From Brugia malayi (lineage: Eukaryota > Nematoda > Chromadorea > Rhabditida > Onchocercidae): DNA of 64,000 bases. The DNA lies in NCBI RefSeq assembly GCF_000002995.4, contig NW_025062477.1, positions 13,560,696 through 13,624,695 of the forward strand, given 5' to 3'. The translations under genes were made by a program, and so were the position numbers. Each line of letters opens with the position of its first letter. Positions within the stretch are counted from its first letter, which is position 1. Shown here piece after piece: positions 25,088 to 41,908 of this stretch. A model generated the notes under the pieces. That model was not told the DNA's origin. It did no database searches and saw nothing but the letters and a program-made list of their open reading frames with translations.

Positions 25088-28000
25088 ATGCTGGGTATCA
25101 TTTTCTTGCTTCTCGTACCTAATATTTTAACTTATAATGGTAAGATTCCTTTTTTCCATCTCTTTTTCTAAATCAAAGATTTAATTAAGTATTGTGGTAC
25201 CATTAATTTTTTTTTTTTTTTTTTTTGATTTTTTTGTTGGCAGAAAAAAAAAACAATTATAAATAGTTTATTTTCATGAACTATCAAGACAATTTCTTCA
25301 AGCCAATGAAACTTTTTTTCACATTTAAACGCATTACAGAAAGAAATAAGTCACATTGCGATTTCGTAGCAGAACAATGGATTGTTGAGAAATGTCTGAT
25401 TCCATTATTGGACAAATTTTATTTCGAGCCACTTTTTTTTGAGAAATCATTTGCTGATGCACAATCGATACTTTGTAAATTATATAGCGAATATAAGAAC
25501 TGTACCAGTGATTATGATTGCAGGTCGCTTTTCCCTTTTTAAAATAAAGTAAGGTGTTTGTCTGAATATCATCAAGCTTCATAATTTGCTTTTTCTGCTT
25601 TCTAGAGAATTCTGGATCCGGTTCTAGAAATGGAACCGGAGTTTGTTAATTTAGAAATTCACTGCAACAGTAAACGAAACGAATAAACGATGTTCTTGCA
25701 CAAATTATAAATTTCAGAACATTAAAGGATCATTTTCTCACTGAGATATGCTCTGATAGTTTACAAAAACAGTTGCGTGAACATTACGCTTGCTTCAATA
25801 GCTTTAGAAATTACTTTATATTTTCTCCGGAATGCTTCGATAATAGCTCCCTTCATTCCAATCAAGAAACAACTCTTTTCCAAAGTGTTAGTTTTGAAGT
25901 TATTATCAGACAGTTTTTAATTTTTTTAAGAATGTTTTCTTTTCCCTATTAATTTGTTTTTATCTCAGAAGGCACTATTAAGCAGCATTTATTTCTATTT
26001 TGAATCAACAATTCCTCTCATAATAACTTTGAACAGAAAAAGTATAATTATTCGTTTCGTTATCCTCATTCATATTCTGCATGGAACGCTTTAATCGTCT
26101 TAGTACCAAAGACATCAAAAGGCGAATAATTATTCCTTCGTATTGCAAAAAAACAATTTAGAGAAGTCGTGATCATGAACATTTGGAAATTATTTCATTT
26201 ATTTCTCTGCAAGGAAATAAATTAAAAAAATCTGAGATTAGTGAAACAGCAACGCGAAATCCTTTCAAGATTGATCATTTATCAGACTTCTTGTTTTTTA
26301 TGCGAATTAAAAAGTTTGATAGGAAAAAATCCATCAACAGGGGTATGACGTCATCTAAGCTAATGATCTTGCTCTGGTTTCCAACGATAAACAATTTCTA
26401 CTTCAGGGTCAAGATACATTCTAGTGAGATGACCCTGTAATTCCTAATATCAAATAATTTCAAATTTATTTCTCTAAGGTCTTACTATAAACTCAATTGC
26501 TCTCTTTATGAAAAGCAGCTTTTGTGGCATAATTTTCCAAAACATGGAAAAATGCTACATTTATGTCCAATTAAGTTTATTTTGATTCGTTTTTGAATAT
26601 ACAGAATGCCATTTGAATGCGAAATTAGAGCAATTAATATTTGTAAATAACGTACATAAATTCATTCAAGATCTAAGTGAAATAATCTTTTGCAGTTGTG
26701 TCAAAGTAGTCCTTTCTACTCACCTAATTGATGAAAGTTAGGAATTTCAATATTTTTAAATGCTTTCAAATAGTTTTAAGTGAGATCATATTATTACTAT
26801 TTAATGATGACGGTTTTCTCAAATAATGAAGTTTCAAATCTTTAGGAATACGAACACAACAAAGTCGAAGGGCGCAAATGTCGCATTGTGCAGTGGTATC
26901 TTAATTGTAATCTCACCAATGCTTACAACAAAACATGTTCTGCTGTTGCTCAGGTTTTTCATTACATAATCATTAATTACCAAGTAGTAATTACTTAGCA
27001 ATTACTAATTCATTTGTCTCCGGTCGTATCATCTTCCATCCAAAGATTTCTGGCAATAAACAATTTCAGTTGATAAGTTAACATCAGATTCTTGTACATT
27101 CTGTACTGAAATCATGCAGAATTTGGTTAAATCTTTTGGAATGTAAACTTTTAGCTTCTTAAAATTTTTCCAATGTCTTATTTGTGATGTAGATACTAGC
27201 TTTGACTATTTTTTCGATTACATTTCTTTAAATATTATTTCCAGATTATGCGAAGCTACTATGAATTGCTTCTAAATTCCAATCAAAATTCATGCGATTT
27301 GCGGAAGTTCAATTTTAATTTATCAAGTTTAAATCTTACCGATCCAGAAAATATTACTCAGTTGAGCGGAAACTCCAGTAAAATTAATAGCTCGTTAGGA
27401 GGTATATTGCATTTTTCATTGTATTATTAAATAATTCGTTTTTACACATTTGGAAGGTAATATATATACTCACTGCAATTATTTTTACTTCAGAAATAAT
27501 TTTTATCCAATTTAAACTTCAAGCAGTGAGAACACTGTTTTTTTTTTTTTTTTTTTAAACAAACTTTTTAACGAACAAACGAAATCTCGGAATATGTCAT
27601 TTTAAATTAATTAGATTATTAGAAATTGAATTTTTCAACTTTGCGCGTTATTTATATCAATTCTTTCAGATTTATTAAATCCAAAAAATAAAAATAACGA
27701 ACGATGCGATATATTCAGTGAACGATACATATTGGAAGCAACAAGAGAGTTGAGAAAATATGAATATCTCCCGTACCGATTGTTCCGGATTCCTTTCAAT
27801 CAATTAATCGAGAGAACTCCTTGTTTAGATTACAAAATTTACAAGAAAAATGTTCAGGGTATTAGTTCCCAATGCAGGTTTGCATTTCTGTTTTGGCAGC
27901 ATATAACCATGTGTTCCGTATGGTACTAAAACTGGCACAGATTCAAATCTGTGTAAGCTCATTCAGTCTTACATTTTTGTATTAATCAGGAAGTATCAAT

Positions 28001-31000
28001 ATTTCAGCTACTTTTCAGGAAAATGAATACACATCTGGAAAAGATTTATGATTATTACTGTAGCAATAGCTTCATTAATTCATTATTAAATCAAGAAAGC
28101 TGCATAGAAAAGCTTCATTCAATTTGTAATCAAAGTGATTGCTCAAATGTTGATCTTTTCTCAGATGCATATAATTCTCTTTTGAAAACGGTTCTTTATT
28201 TTGCTTCATACTTAAAATATTAAAATATCAGTATTAAAGCCTTTCAATTTAATTTACCTTAAGGTTACCAGCTGACTGGTATAATCATTGTTTGATTTCA
28301 CAACTGCTCTTGCAAATACTTTACAACTAATGATGTCTTGAAATACAAAGATTGGATGATTATCGTTTAATTTCATTTTTTTTTTTTAATTTAAGACATT
28401 TTTTAAACTTAGGAAAGAATTTTAAATAAGAAAACATCTGATTTCTCATCTGAATGGTGTAACTTTGCCAAACGATACCTTGGCTGTGGAATCACTGAAT
28501 CTTTTTACGAAGTATGTCCAAAAACTGCAGAGGTTTGTTATTTTTATTGAGTAATCCAACTGCTTGAAATTTTACCATTTCGAATCTCTTTTAGTATTTT
28601 GACACTTTTTTTGTAACAATTTTGAAAGAAGGGGAATTTTTTTGAAAAAAAGATTTTGTAATGACAGGTGCAGAATTTATTGAACTCAATAAAATTAGAA
28701 ATGTATGATTCAAATGTTTTATGGCTGTCTCTAATAAATTCTTAAATGATTGTCGTAAACAGTTTATTTCTTTTTTTATAGGCTTTGCAAAACTACTTTG
28801 AGATACTGATTAATCCGAATAATAGCAACTGTTATTTGCGGCAACCAACGGCTAACCATAATGAAATTGTTTTTGGTCGGTTAATTCGGCAACTAACAGC
28901 TGATCTGAATGAAACCGTTCCTGATTGGTCAGATCGACAACCAACAGCTGATCTGAATGAAACCGTTCCTGATTGGTCAGATCGACAACCAACAGCTGAT
29001 CTGAATGAAACCGTTCCTGATTGGTCAGATCGACAACCAACAACTGATATGAATGAAACCGTTCCTGATTGGTCAGATCGACAACCAACAGCTGATCTGA
29101 ATGAAACCGTTCCTGATTGGTCAGATCGACAACCAACAGCTGATCTGAATGAAACCGTTCCTGATTGGTCAGATCGACAACCAACAACTGATATGAATGA
29201 AACCGTTCCTGATTGGTCAGATCGACAACCAACAGCTGATCTGAATGAAACCGTTCCTGATTGGTCAGATCGACAACCAACAGCTGATATGAATGAAACC
29301 GTTCCTGATTGGTCAGATCGACAACCAACAGCTGATCTGAATGAAACCGTTCCTGATTGGTCAGATCGACAACCAACAGCTGATCTGAATGAAACCGTTC
29401 CTGATTGGTCAGATCGACAACCAACAGCTGATCTGAATGAAACCGTTCCTGATTGGTCAGATCGACAACCAACAGCTGATCTGAATGAAACCGTTCCTGA
29501 TTGGTCAGATCGACAACCAACAGCTGATCTCAATGAAACCGTTCCTGATTGGTCAGATCGACAACCAACAGCTGGTCTGAATGAAACCGTTCCTGATTGG
29601 TCAGATCGACAACCAAAAGCTAATCTGAATGAAACCGTTCCTGATTGGTCAGATCGACAACCAACAGCTGATCTCAATGAAACCGTTCCTGATTGGTCAG
29701 ATCGACAACCAACAGCTGATATGAATGAAACCGTTCCTGATTGGTCAGATCGACAACCAACAGCTGATCTGAATGAAACCGTTCCTGATTGGTCAGATCG
29801 ACAACCAACAGCTGATCTGAATGAAACCGTTCCTGATTGGTCAGATCGACAACCAACAGCTGATCTGAATGAAACCGTTCCTGATTGGTCAGATCGACAA
29901 CCAACAGCTGATCTCAATGAAACCGTTCCTGATCGGTCAGATCGACAACCAACAGCTGATCTGAATGAAACCGTTCCTGATTGGTCAGATCGACAACCAA
30001 CAGCTGATCTCAATGAAACCGTTCCTGATTGGTCAGATCGACAACCAACAGCTGATCTGAATGAAACCGTTCCTGATTGCTCAGATCGACAACCAACAGC
30101 TGATATGAATGAAACCGTTCCTGATTGGTCAGATCGACAACCAACAGCTGATCTGAATGAAACCGTTCCTGATTGGTCAGATCGACAACCAACAGCTGGT
30201 CTGAATGAAACCGTTCCTGATTGGTCAGATCGACAACCAAAAGCTAATCTGAATGAAACCGTTCCTGATTGGTCAGATCGACAACCAACAGCTGATCTCA
30301 ATGAAACCGTTCCTGATTGGTCAGATCGACAACCAACAGCTGATATGAATGAAACCGTTCCTGATTGGTCAGATCGACAACCAACAGCTGATCTGAATGA
30401 AACCGTTCCTGATTGGTCAGATCGACAACCAACAGCTGATCTGAATGAAACCGTTCCTGATTGGTCAGATCGACAACCAACAGCTGATCTGAATGAAACC
30501 GTTCCTGATTGGTCAGATCGACAACCAACAGCTGATCTCAATGAAACCGTTCCTGATCGGTCAGATCGACAACCAACAGCTGATCTGAATGAAACCGTTC
30601 CTGATTGGTCAGATCGACAACCAACAGCTGATCTCAATGAAACCGTTCCTGATTGGTCAGATCGACAACCAACAGCTGATCTGAATGAAACCGTTCCTGA
30701 TTGGTCAGATCGACATCCAAAAGCTAATCTGAATGAAACCGTTCCTGATTGGTCAGATCGACAACCAACAGCTGATCTCAATGAAAACATTGCTAGTTGG
30801 TGCTTATTTGTAATTCAACTCTTACATACTAAAATGTTTATTTTTTTATCAATCATAATAGATAATATCACCGGTACAATTCAGAATATCAATGATCATC
30901 AGGCTTAACAAAGGAAGAATACTTTTAAGAGGAAGAATTTTAAATTCCTAATAATTAATGATCAACAGTAATTTTTGATTAATGGTAAGTTGTGGAAATA

Positions 31001-34000
31001 AATAAATATTTCATTCATGCAAAAGTTGACTCCGGAAATATTATAAATGTTATAGATGCTAGCAGTAATTCTGATCTCCAGACATGTAATAATTGCAAAG
31101 TAATCAAATGTCCAGAGGGTTTCTATTATAACAAACATTTGGCAAAATGTGTTGGTAAGTACGATAGCTCACTTTTATCCGCGGAATCATCACGAACCGA
31201 TATCTTTTGCATATTTTTAGAGAAGAATTTCATAGTTCAATTTAGTGATTTGATATTAGTTTTAAGTAATTTAGGAACATTTGAATGATTATTCAGCTTT
31301 AAGATAATCTTGAGATTTGAGACTTTTTCTTACTTTTAATTCTTTAATCAACAGTCATTTTAGAAAGTTCACTTCAAGTTTTAAATTGCGAGTCGTGGCA
31401 ATTTCACTTAAATGTGGAAAATATTATTATGATGTTGAATGATTTGATAAAAATAGTGATAGAAACAAAGTAAAAATGAAAAAATTCGACCATACTTATA
31501 CCTTATAGATCATACTTATCATAATTATATCTTATTGAGATTTAGATGTAGATGAATGCGCATCCAATAAACATTTTTGTTCGCAGAAGTGTATCAATAA
31601 GCAAGGTAGCTATGATTGTGAGTGTTTTGGCCCTTTGTATAGACTGGCTCGAAATAATCGTCGGTGCTATCGAACTGATAATGGTTATTCGTTATATTTA
31701 TTACTTTAATTTTTTTCAGTAATGCTTGTTTATAGAATGGCTTAGTAATATTTTTTTGAACAAGAGCAAATTCATTAAGTGAGGTATTTCAATTTCAAAA
31801 AATATTATAAGCGATAAGGGAGTAATAGACATGTAAACCTGATGATATACTTCCAGAATCCGTCGTGTTTTTCTTGGCTCATTCTCATAGTGTATGGAAT
31901 ATAACATATAATGCAAAATCTCAGCTTAAGTTGGTACCTAGCAATAGAGCTGAAAAAGTGGCCATGTTCGACTACGACTTGAAGGTAGATCATTTCATAA
32001 AAAAGATTCACTATTGTTTTTTAACCGCTTTGAAAATTTTGAATCTTTTCAGAATTTCTTCATTGTTTTCATTTGTATACACACAAAAAAAAAAAGAGTT
32101 ATAGCATTAAATTGTGTTCCAGGAAAAGAAATTATACTATGTGGATCTAACGAGAAATTCAATTCAGTATGTAAATTTGCTTGATAGAAACAGAGTACAT
32201 ATCATACAAAACCATGATATTGAAGGTACAGAAGGAATCGCTATTGATTGGATACATAGGTTACTAACTTACTTTAATCGTCATAGCATTATTAAACTAA
32301 AATATAATAAGGTTTTTTTTTTTCATGTAAAACTATTTAGAAACAATTCTAACTCTCTTAATAGCAACGGCAATGATGATAGTATAGTGAAAATGCAATA
32401 GCTTCAAAAATCTATCAGATCTTATGGATTACAATTGAAAGCATAGGGCATTTCATCAAATTATCAATTCGATCATTGATTTAATAATTTACATGAAGTA
32501 GATTTTAATAATTTACATTCTTTCAAAGGCACAGTCATGTCTGCTTCTGAAAGAAAGTGAAAAAAATTAAGCATAGATTTGAAATAATGTTAAAAAAAAC
32601 GAGATCAGGTACCATTCAGGAATTTGTATACTCTACGTTACAAGCAATTACATGTGCAACGTCTTGATGGTCTTTATAGAGCATTACTTTATGATGGATT
32701 TTTTCAATTGCCTCGAGCTTTGGTCGCTTATCCTTCGATACGGTTCTTTTTTCTTTCCTGGAAAACATTTCATAGTTTTGAAGTTACTTTGTAACTAATA
32801 TTGAACTAACATTTCCTATCTGCAATAATCAAGCAGCGTAACTAATACTAAAAAAAAACTGACACTATTCATCCGGCATTCATTGCAGTATCAGATTGTA
32901 AATGGTGGGACCTTCATGTTTTCTTCTATATAATGTGACAATTGTCAAGCAAAATTTGGCTAAATTAGATGATATCTTGCTTAAGTAGCATAAGATTCAA
33001 CTTTTTCCTTGTGCTTTGTCTACTCTCGAAACACTCTCCTCGAAAATAGGATATAAAATTGTTAGAAATTCTTGTGATTCATGGTTCTCCATGCAAATAC
33101 ATTCTTTACAGTGAACTGTTTGCAAGCGACTGGGGAGTGAAACCATTTATAGTCCGTCTTGCTATGGACGGTACTCAAGCAAAAAAGATCGTCACTGAAA
33201 GTTTAGTTTGGCCAAATGCACTAGCTATCGATTATTTCGCAGAACGTCTTTACTGGGCCGATGCTTTCCGCGACGTTATTGAGTTCATTAATTTTTTTAA
33301 ATGTTTTCTGGTTAAGGCGAAGATTATATTATATAAATTTCCGATTAGTATCATAATTTGAATGTAGCAGGAAGAACTCCTCATTTAAAATTTTCTCATG
33401 ATTTTTATTCTAACCTTTAATCTAGAATGGCAAATTTGGATGGAACGGGTCGACGAACTGTAATCAGTGACGATAAGTTGGTGCCGCATGTTTTCGGATT
33501 AACGATATTTGACGATACGATCTTTTGGAGCGACTGGACTCGTCGTGGAATTCTTTTTGCTAATAAACTTACCGGTCAAAACTCAACAAGGCTGATGGAG
33601 ACTGTATTGCCACCGTATTCCCTCAAGGCATATCATCCTTTTATGCAAATGGAAGGTATGCCATAATCTTTTTTGTAATACTTACGTGAATAAATAAAAA
33701 AAGCTTCTAGATCTAAAAAACAAGCTTCAAAATTTACTAGAATCCTACCAGTTTGCTGTGAAATGTTTTTTCATTCAATTACAACTTAATTATACTTCAG
33801 CTCCTAATATTTGTGAAGTGACAACATGCCAACATATCTGTGTACCGAAGCTTGATGGTTCAGGACAGCAATGTCTATGCGCCGAAGGATTTATCATGCA
33901 TGAAAGCGGTCTTTGTGAACCAAACTGTACGAAACATCAGTTACTGTGCTCACGGCCGGATCACAAGTATCATTTTCGAATTAAATAATTTTTTTTTTTT

Positions 34001-34836
34001 GAATTAATAATTAAGGAATCAGAGAAAATTTGTTATAAGAATTCTTCCTGCTAGAAACAGATCTAAATTCAATTCCTGTTTTATAGACATTCAGTCTTAT
34101 TGCGATCAACTTTGAGCAAAAATTTTCAGAATAGTAATATTTTTCTATCGCAAATGATTTGAAATTTTACGGATCATTGGTTTCATCTCATTGATTTTAG
34201 ATTTATAAAATCACATAAAAAAGTTCGCTACTGTTGCAAGCACTAAATATTCACGTTATAGTAATACAGTAGAAACTTACCATTTACGAAATATAATTAA
34301 TTAATCTTCTGACATATTATCAATCCAAAAGAGTTCACTTCCGCCCTTCTCGTTTGTTCTTTTGGTCTCTTCTATTTATCGGAAATATCATTTTTCTTCT
34401 CTTTTTTTTAGGGATAAGTCTATTTACATCGTAAATTAAATGTCAAATTTTTCAAGATAAGTATTTCAGATGTCTCAATTTAATATATCGGTGTGATGAA
34501 TCGTACAATTGTAGAAATGGAGATGATGAAATGGAATGTCGTAAGTGTTTCTTCATTCCCTTCTTTATGAAAACTATTTCTTTGTATCAGTGTTAAAAAA
34601 TAAGTGTTCGAAATGTTTTTGCTTTTGAATTCTTTGGCTTTCTTGAATTTGTTTAAAGTTTATTAATACAAATTGTTGCAGCTGTATCGATTTGCATGCA
34701 TGATGAGCGCATGTTCCCTTGTCGTGATAATCGTAAATGTATTTTGCGATCGCAACGATGCGATGGTTTCGTAGATTGCTATGATGAATCGGATGAATTT
34801 TATTGTGCTGATTTAGCTATAGCTTGGAGCCATTAA
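25088..34836 (+). CDS. Secreted DUF19 / 16-aa repeat / EGF / YWTD / LDLa protein, copy 1
   Basis: Nineteen exons chain in phase: 25088-25139, 25340-25523, 25718-25898, 26846-26953, 27245-27401, 27670-27877, 28019-28190, 28413-28532, 28782-30795, 31056-31154, 31546-31683, 31857-31984, 32123-32259, 32620-32742, 33112-33282, 33426-33655, 33801-33966, 34470-34540 and 34682-34836 (about 1537 residues; the 30795 donor, GTTGGT, is the least certain). Order of parts: signal peptide [15 protein letters not shown]; two cysteine-rich DUF19/T20D4.11-like domains (about 18-190 and 230-410; e.g. [11 protein letters not shown] and [12 protein letters not shown]); 39 full repeats (about 430-1053); EGF-like and calcium-binding EGF ([12 protein letters not shown]); YWTD propeller ([26 protein letters not shown]); EGF; two LDLa repeats ([27 protein letters not shown]). 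It ends ADLAIAWSH with no membrane segment, so it is probably secreted. Biological role and ligand are unknown; the LDLR-type modules suggest lipoprotein or glycoprotein binding. Confidence 0.85.
28887..30758 (+). repeat. 48-bp coding minisatellite, 39 full units (copy 1)
   Basis: Thirty-nine in-frame 48-bp units encode [16 protein letters not shown] with few variants (TTDM, TADM, TAGL, KANL, PDRSD, PDCSD). The first unit reads RQLT. A degenerate unit precedes the array ([16 protein letters not shown]) and another follows it ([14 protein letters not shown]). Every full unit keeps the N-E-T sequon. The array lies inside one exon of the secreted LDLR-like gene. The long minus-strand open frames here are by-products of the repeat having no stop in those frames. 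Confidence 0.98.
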
Positions 34837-37359
34837 CTGCTCCATAATTGTTGGCTAAGATATGATAAAAACATCATTTCCAATTGCTACTATCATCGTA
34901 ATACTAATTGCAAACAAGTCTGAAACCAAAATTAGGATTGTATACGACACATCCTCACACCAAAAAGAAGGACAGAGTCTGAATGATATATTTATACCCG
35001 AGGACCCATAATTCTTCTCGATTTAGTAGAAGTACAATGATGGAAATTGTGATGGCCTTTTTGCATTTCTGCAATTGCAGTTACTGTCGGTAAATCGAAA
35101 AATTCTTATTACACACTAAATGGTTTAGAATAATGCTAATGATTCATCACTATAAACCAATTCGTTATTCCTTTGTTATATCCCATTTTTTTGAAACGGT
35201 GAATCCTTTATCTAAACCCCAAATAGTAAATGTACATCTGTCTTCTTTGTTCTTCATTGTAAATGTTAGCCAAGCCCACTTCCTACACCCTTAAAAATCT
35301 TCTCTAATCGGTTAATAACAAAGAAACAATCGATGGCAGTCTTCTCGTCCTCCTTGATATCTGGGTTGATCTTGCTCGTAGACAAGAAACAAAAGGTTCA
35401 GTTCAACTTCTACAAACCTAAAGTAAATCAAGTAAATTTAACTAACCTAAATCATCTACTCCTCTGACCAAAAAGTTAATTCAAATTCATCACAGCTGTA
35501 GCTTTTTTACGATTTGTCACGTTTATCTAAAAAAAAAAAAAAAAAAAAAGTATTCTTCATTTTTTATATGAATTCTTGTAATAGCAATAAGTTCTATTAT
35601 GAAAGAAAATCTCTATGGGTAACATAGTTTTCCTATTTTTTTTAATTACTGTATACATTTTGAACAGTAATACTTTGCATTTCAATTTAATAAAATTGAA
35701 ATACTTTTTATATATTAAGAAATCCTTCCATTACTTCAATAGTTTATTTTTTACGAACATTTTTGATTTAAATGCAATTGATAAGTAGTTTAAATGATAA
35801 ATGATAAAATACAAACTTCAAACTAAATGATAAAATACAAACTTCATTAAGCGAAAAATCGATGAAATTAAACATATTTCTGGCAAAGAAATGAATTTGA
35901 TCATTAATTTTAGCTTTCCAGTACTTTTAAATTCTCGCTTGATGTCATTTTCGATTAGTTTGCATAATGAATTTGATATTTTTTTCTATTTCTGCATCAC
36001 TTAAGTATTAGACTTTCGTTTCCAGGAAAAATTTTATTGCTTATTAATAACAAAGAATTTTATTAGCCTGGAAATTTCAATAATGAAAATTCAAATTTTT
36101 CTTCTGTTGATGAATGATTACATCGTTGAAGCATTCAAAGGAGTGTTGCAGTACGAAGAATGTCAATCTGTTGACAGCCAGCTGGAAATTTTGCAATGAA
36201 TAATGTATTTGTTGATCATATCCTTTAATGCTGATATAAATTTTACTGTAGTATTGAAGATTTCCATTGTCTCTGCAATTATCTTTGACTTTTGAACACG
36301 TATATAAGTGAATCTACGTGATATTACGTAAGAGTGCAGTTTAAGTAAATACATAGATAGGATTGAAATGTTTACTGTGTAGTACTACTACAATGTAACA
36401 TTTCTAACATGGATAAATCTACCAACGGACTTTACCATTGCATTTACAACATACAGCAAAGTAAACATCATTGAAAAATTCTTGGTCTTTTGATCGAGGA
36501 GGAATGTTGTAGCTCCAAAATTATAAAATGATGCGAAAAAATAGACGGAGAGATCTTCAAATGTGTTCCACATATATTTCCGGATTAGATTTCATTTTTT
36601 CACCGTAAACGGAAATTTGTGTTTTGTAAGTGGGAGTGAGGAGTAAAGGAGTGGAAGATAGGTTAGAAAGCAATTTCTCTTGCTGATTTCCTTCCTGAAA
36701 TTTTAAGTCCGAAAGGAGAATTGTTTACAATTCTTTTTTTTTTTTTATTCTGGCTGTTCAGGAAAAAGATTCTTAATTGAATATCAACAACGACTATGCT
36801 GAACTTCTTGCTGCTTTCACAGTATTCATTGTGACATCAAGAGTACTTAAGGTAAATTGTATAAATGACATCTCAACAATTATTAGATCAGCTTAACGAT
36901 TATTACTTGTAAAAATGACATCAGAATGGAAGCACTAAGTTGCACATTTTTACCTTAAATATTTTTTTAAATGTAACTAAGCGTATCGTTACATTTTGTT
37001 GTATGAATTAAATATTCTCATACATACATATAACAGCGTAAGCAGAAGTTAAGGGTTCTTTTTTTTGTACTTCTGCAACATCCATCATTTCTTATATATA
37101 TGCTGAAATAGAAGCATATAATGTAATATGTTTACTGCATTATAAAAAGCAAGAGAAACAAAAGTTAAGCAAAAAACTTCGCGATAACAACAAAAGCAAC
37201 TCCTGCAATAACTTATATAATTTATATAAAATATTTTTCAACAACACAGCTTATCACAATCAGTGAGAAGCAGAAAATGATACACAGACCATAACAATTA
37301 AACGATGTCATTCCCTTTTCTTTCACTTGATCACGAAAAAGTAAGTTTCCAAATGATAT
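34837..37359. other. Intergenic DNA between convergent LDLR-like and AsnRS genes, copy 1
   Basis: Holds both 3' UTRs and AT-rich spacer. Around 35800-36000 it keeps the remnant of a degenerate repeat that is much longer in copy 2, including a locally doubled 26-bp stretch (about 35799-35850). Short frames at 36084-36199 (MKIQIFLLLMND start) and 36388-36573 (-) recur in copy 2 but show no known domain and no exon context. Confidence 0.6.
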
Positions 37360-41332
<3,973 letters not shown>

Positions 41333-41858
41333 TACAACAACCTTCTTCAATTAATTATCTTAAAAAATAGCATATTTAAATAACTAATCATTCAAAAGCA
41401 ATAAAAACAAATGTTTACAGTGTTACGCAATAATTCGAGAAGAAGTGCACATTTCAATGAACTGCCTTAATCATTACAAATCATTTATCAACAGCTCATT
41501 CCTCCTTTCTAACAGCTCAGACCGACTTAATTTCCAGCTACCAAAATGTCACATGTAGGTCACATGTACATATCTTCCCTACACAGACCAACCAACATCG
41601 ATGTCACTTTTATTGCGGAAAACCACGTTGCATGCTACGCAAATTGCAATCTCTTCAGTACAGGTTGTAACAGTAGTATTGAGTTAGAACAAAATGGTAT
41701 CAGTTGAATTGTACCAAGAACATACCCTGTAATTAATAATTCATATAAATAATTAATATTATTGATAATATTTCTCTCCACAATAAAGTAATAAGGAGAA
41801 AGTCATTCTAGCAAAGTTCGTTATTATTTACTATATCTTTATGAAAAGGATCGGGTAG
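41333..41858. promoter_or_regulatory. Divergent AsnRS / kinase promoter region, copy 1
   Basis: A 526-bp interval, equal in length to 62890-63415, lies between the AsnRS start (-) and the first recognisable kinase exon (+). In copy 1 the kinase side leads only into a truncated exon. No specific promoter element was identified; an upstream kinase exon could lie within it. Confidence 0.4.
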
Positions 41859-41880
41859 TGGACATGGATTGTTGTTGTAA
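41859..41880 (+). pseudogene. Truncated kinase exon at the duplication junction
   Basis: After a GGGTAG acceptor, 22 bases match the start of the kinase exon at 63416 (TWIVVV), then the sequence switches to the left-edge sequence of the duplicated unit. Everything encoding the glycine loop and the rest of the kinase is missing here, so this stub cannot make a kinase. Any transcript from the copied promoter would run antisense into rab-5 copy 2. Confidence 0.85.
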
Positions 41881-41908
41881 ACATAACCTTCATAAGACCT
41901 ATCCGAAG
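41881..41908. other. Duplication junction: extra 28-bp copy of the unit's left edge
   Basis: Bases 41881-41907 repeat the first 27 bases of the duplicated unit (20786-20812). They are followed by a G, and then the unit starts again at 41909. The boundary therefore holds the left edge twice in tandem, a pattern seen when a replication fork switches template more than once. Confidence 0.9.

Noticed and set aside
28887..30758. Regular repeat resembling a CRISPR array
   Set aside because: Units are contiguous without unique spacers, code in frame within a eukaryotic gene, and have no associated genes.
28832..30790. Minus-strand open frames of 652, 222 and 76 codons across the 48-bp repeat (also 49960-50910 in copy 2)
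   Set aside because: They exist only because the 48-bp unit (16 codons) has no stop in those frames. The plus-strand frame continues into splice-supported exons on both sides, while the minus frames have no signal or domain.
36084..36199. Short frame with a signal-peptide-like start (MKIQIFLLLMND), also at 57641-57756
   Set aside because: Only 38 codons, no exon context, and conserved merely because it lies in the duplicated segment.
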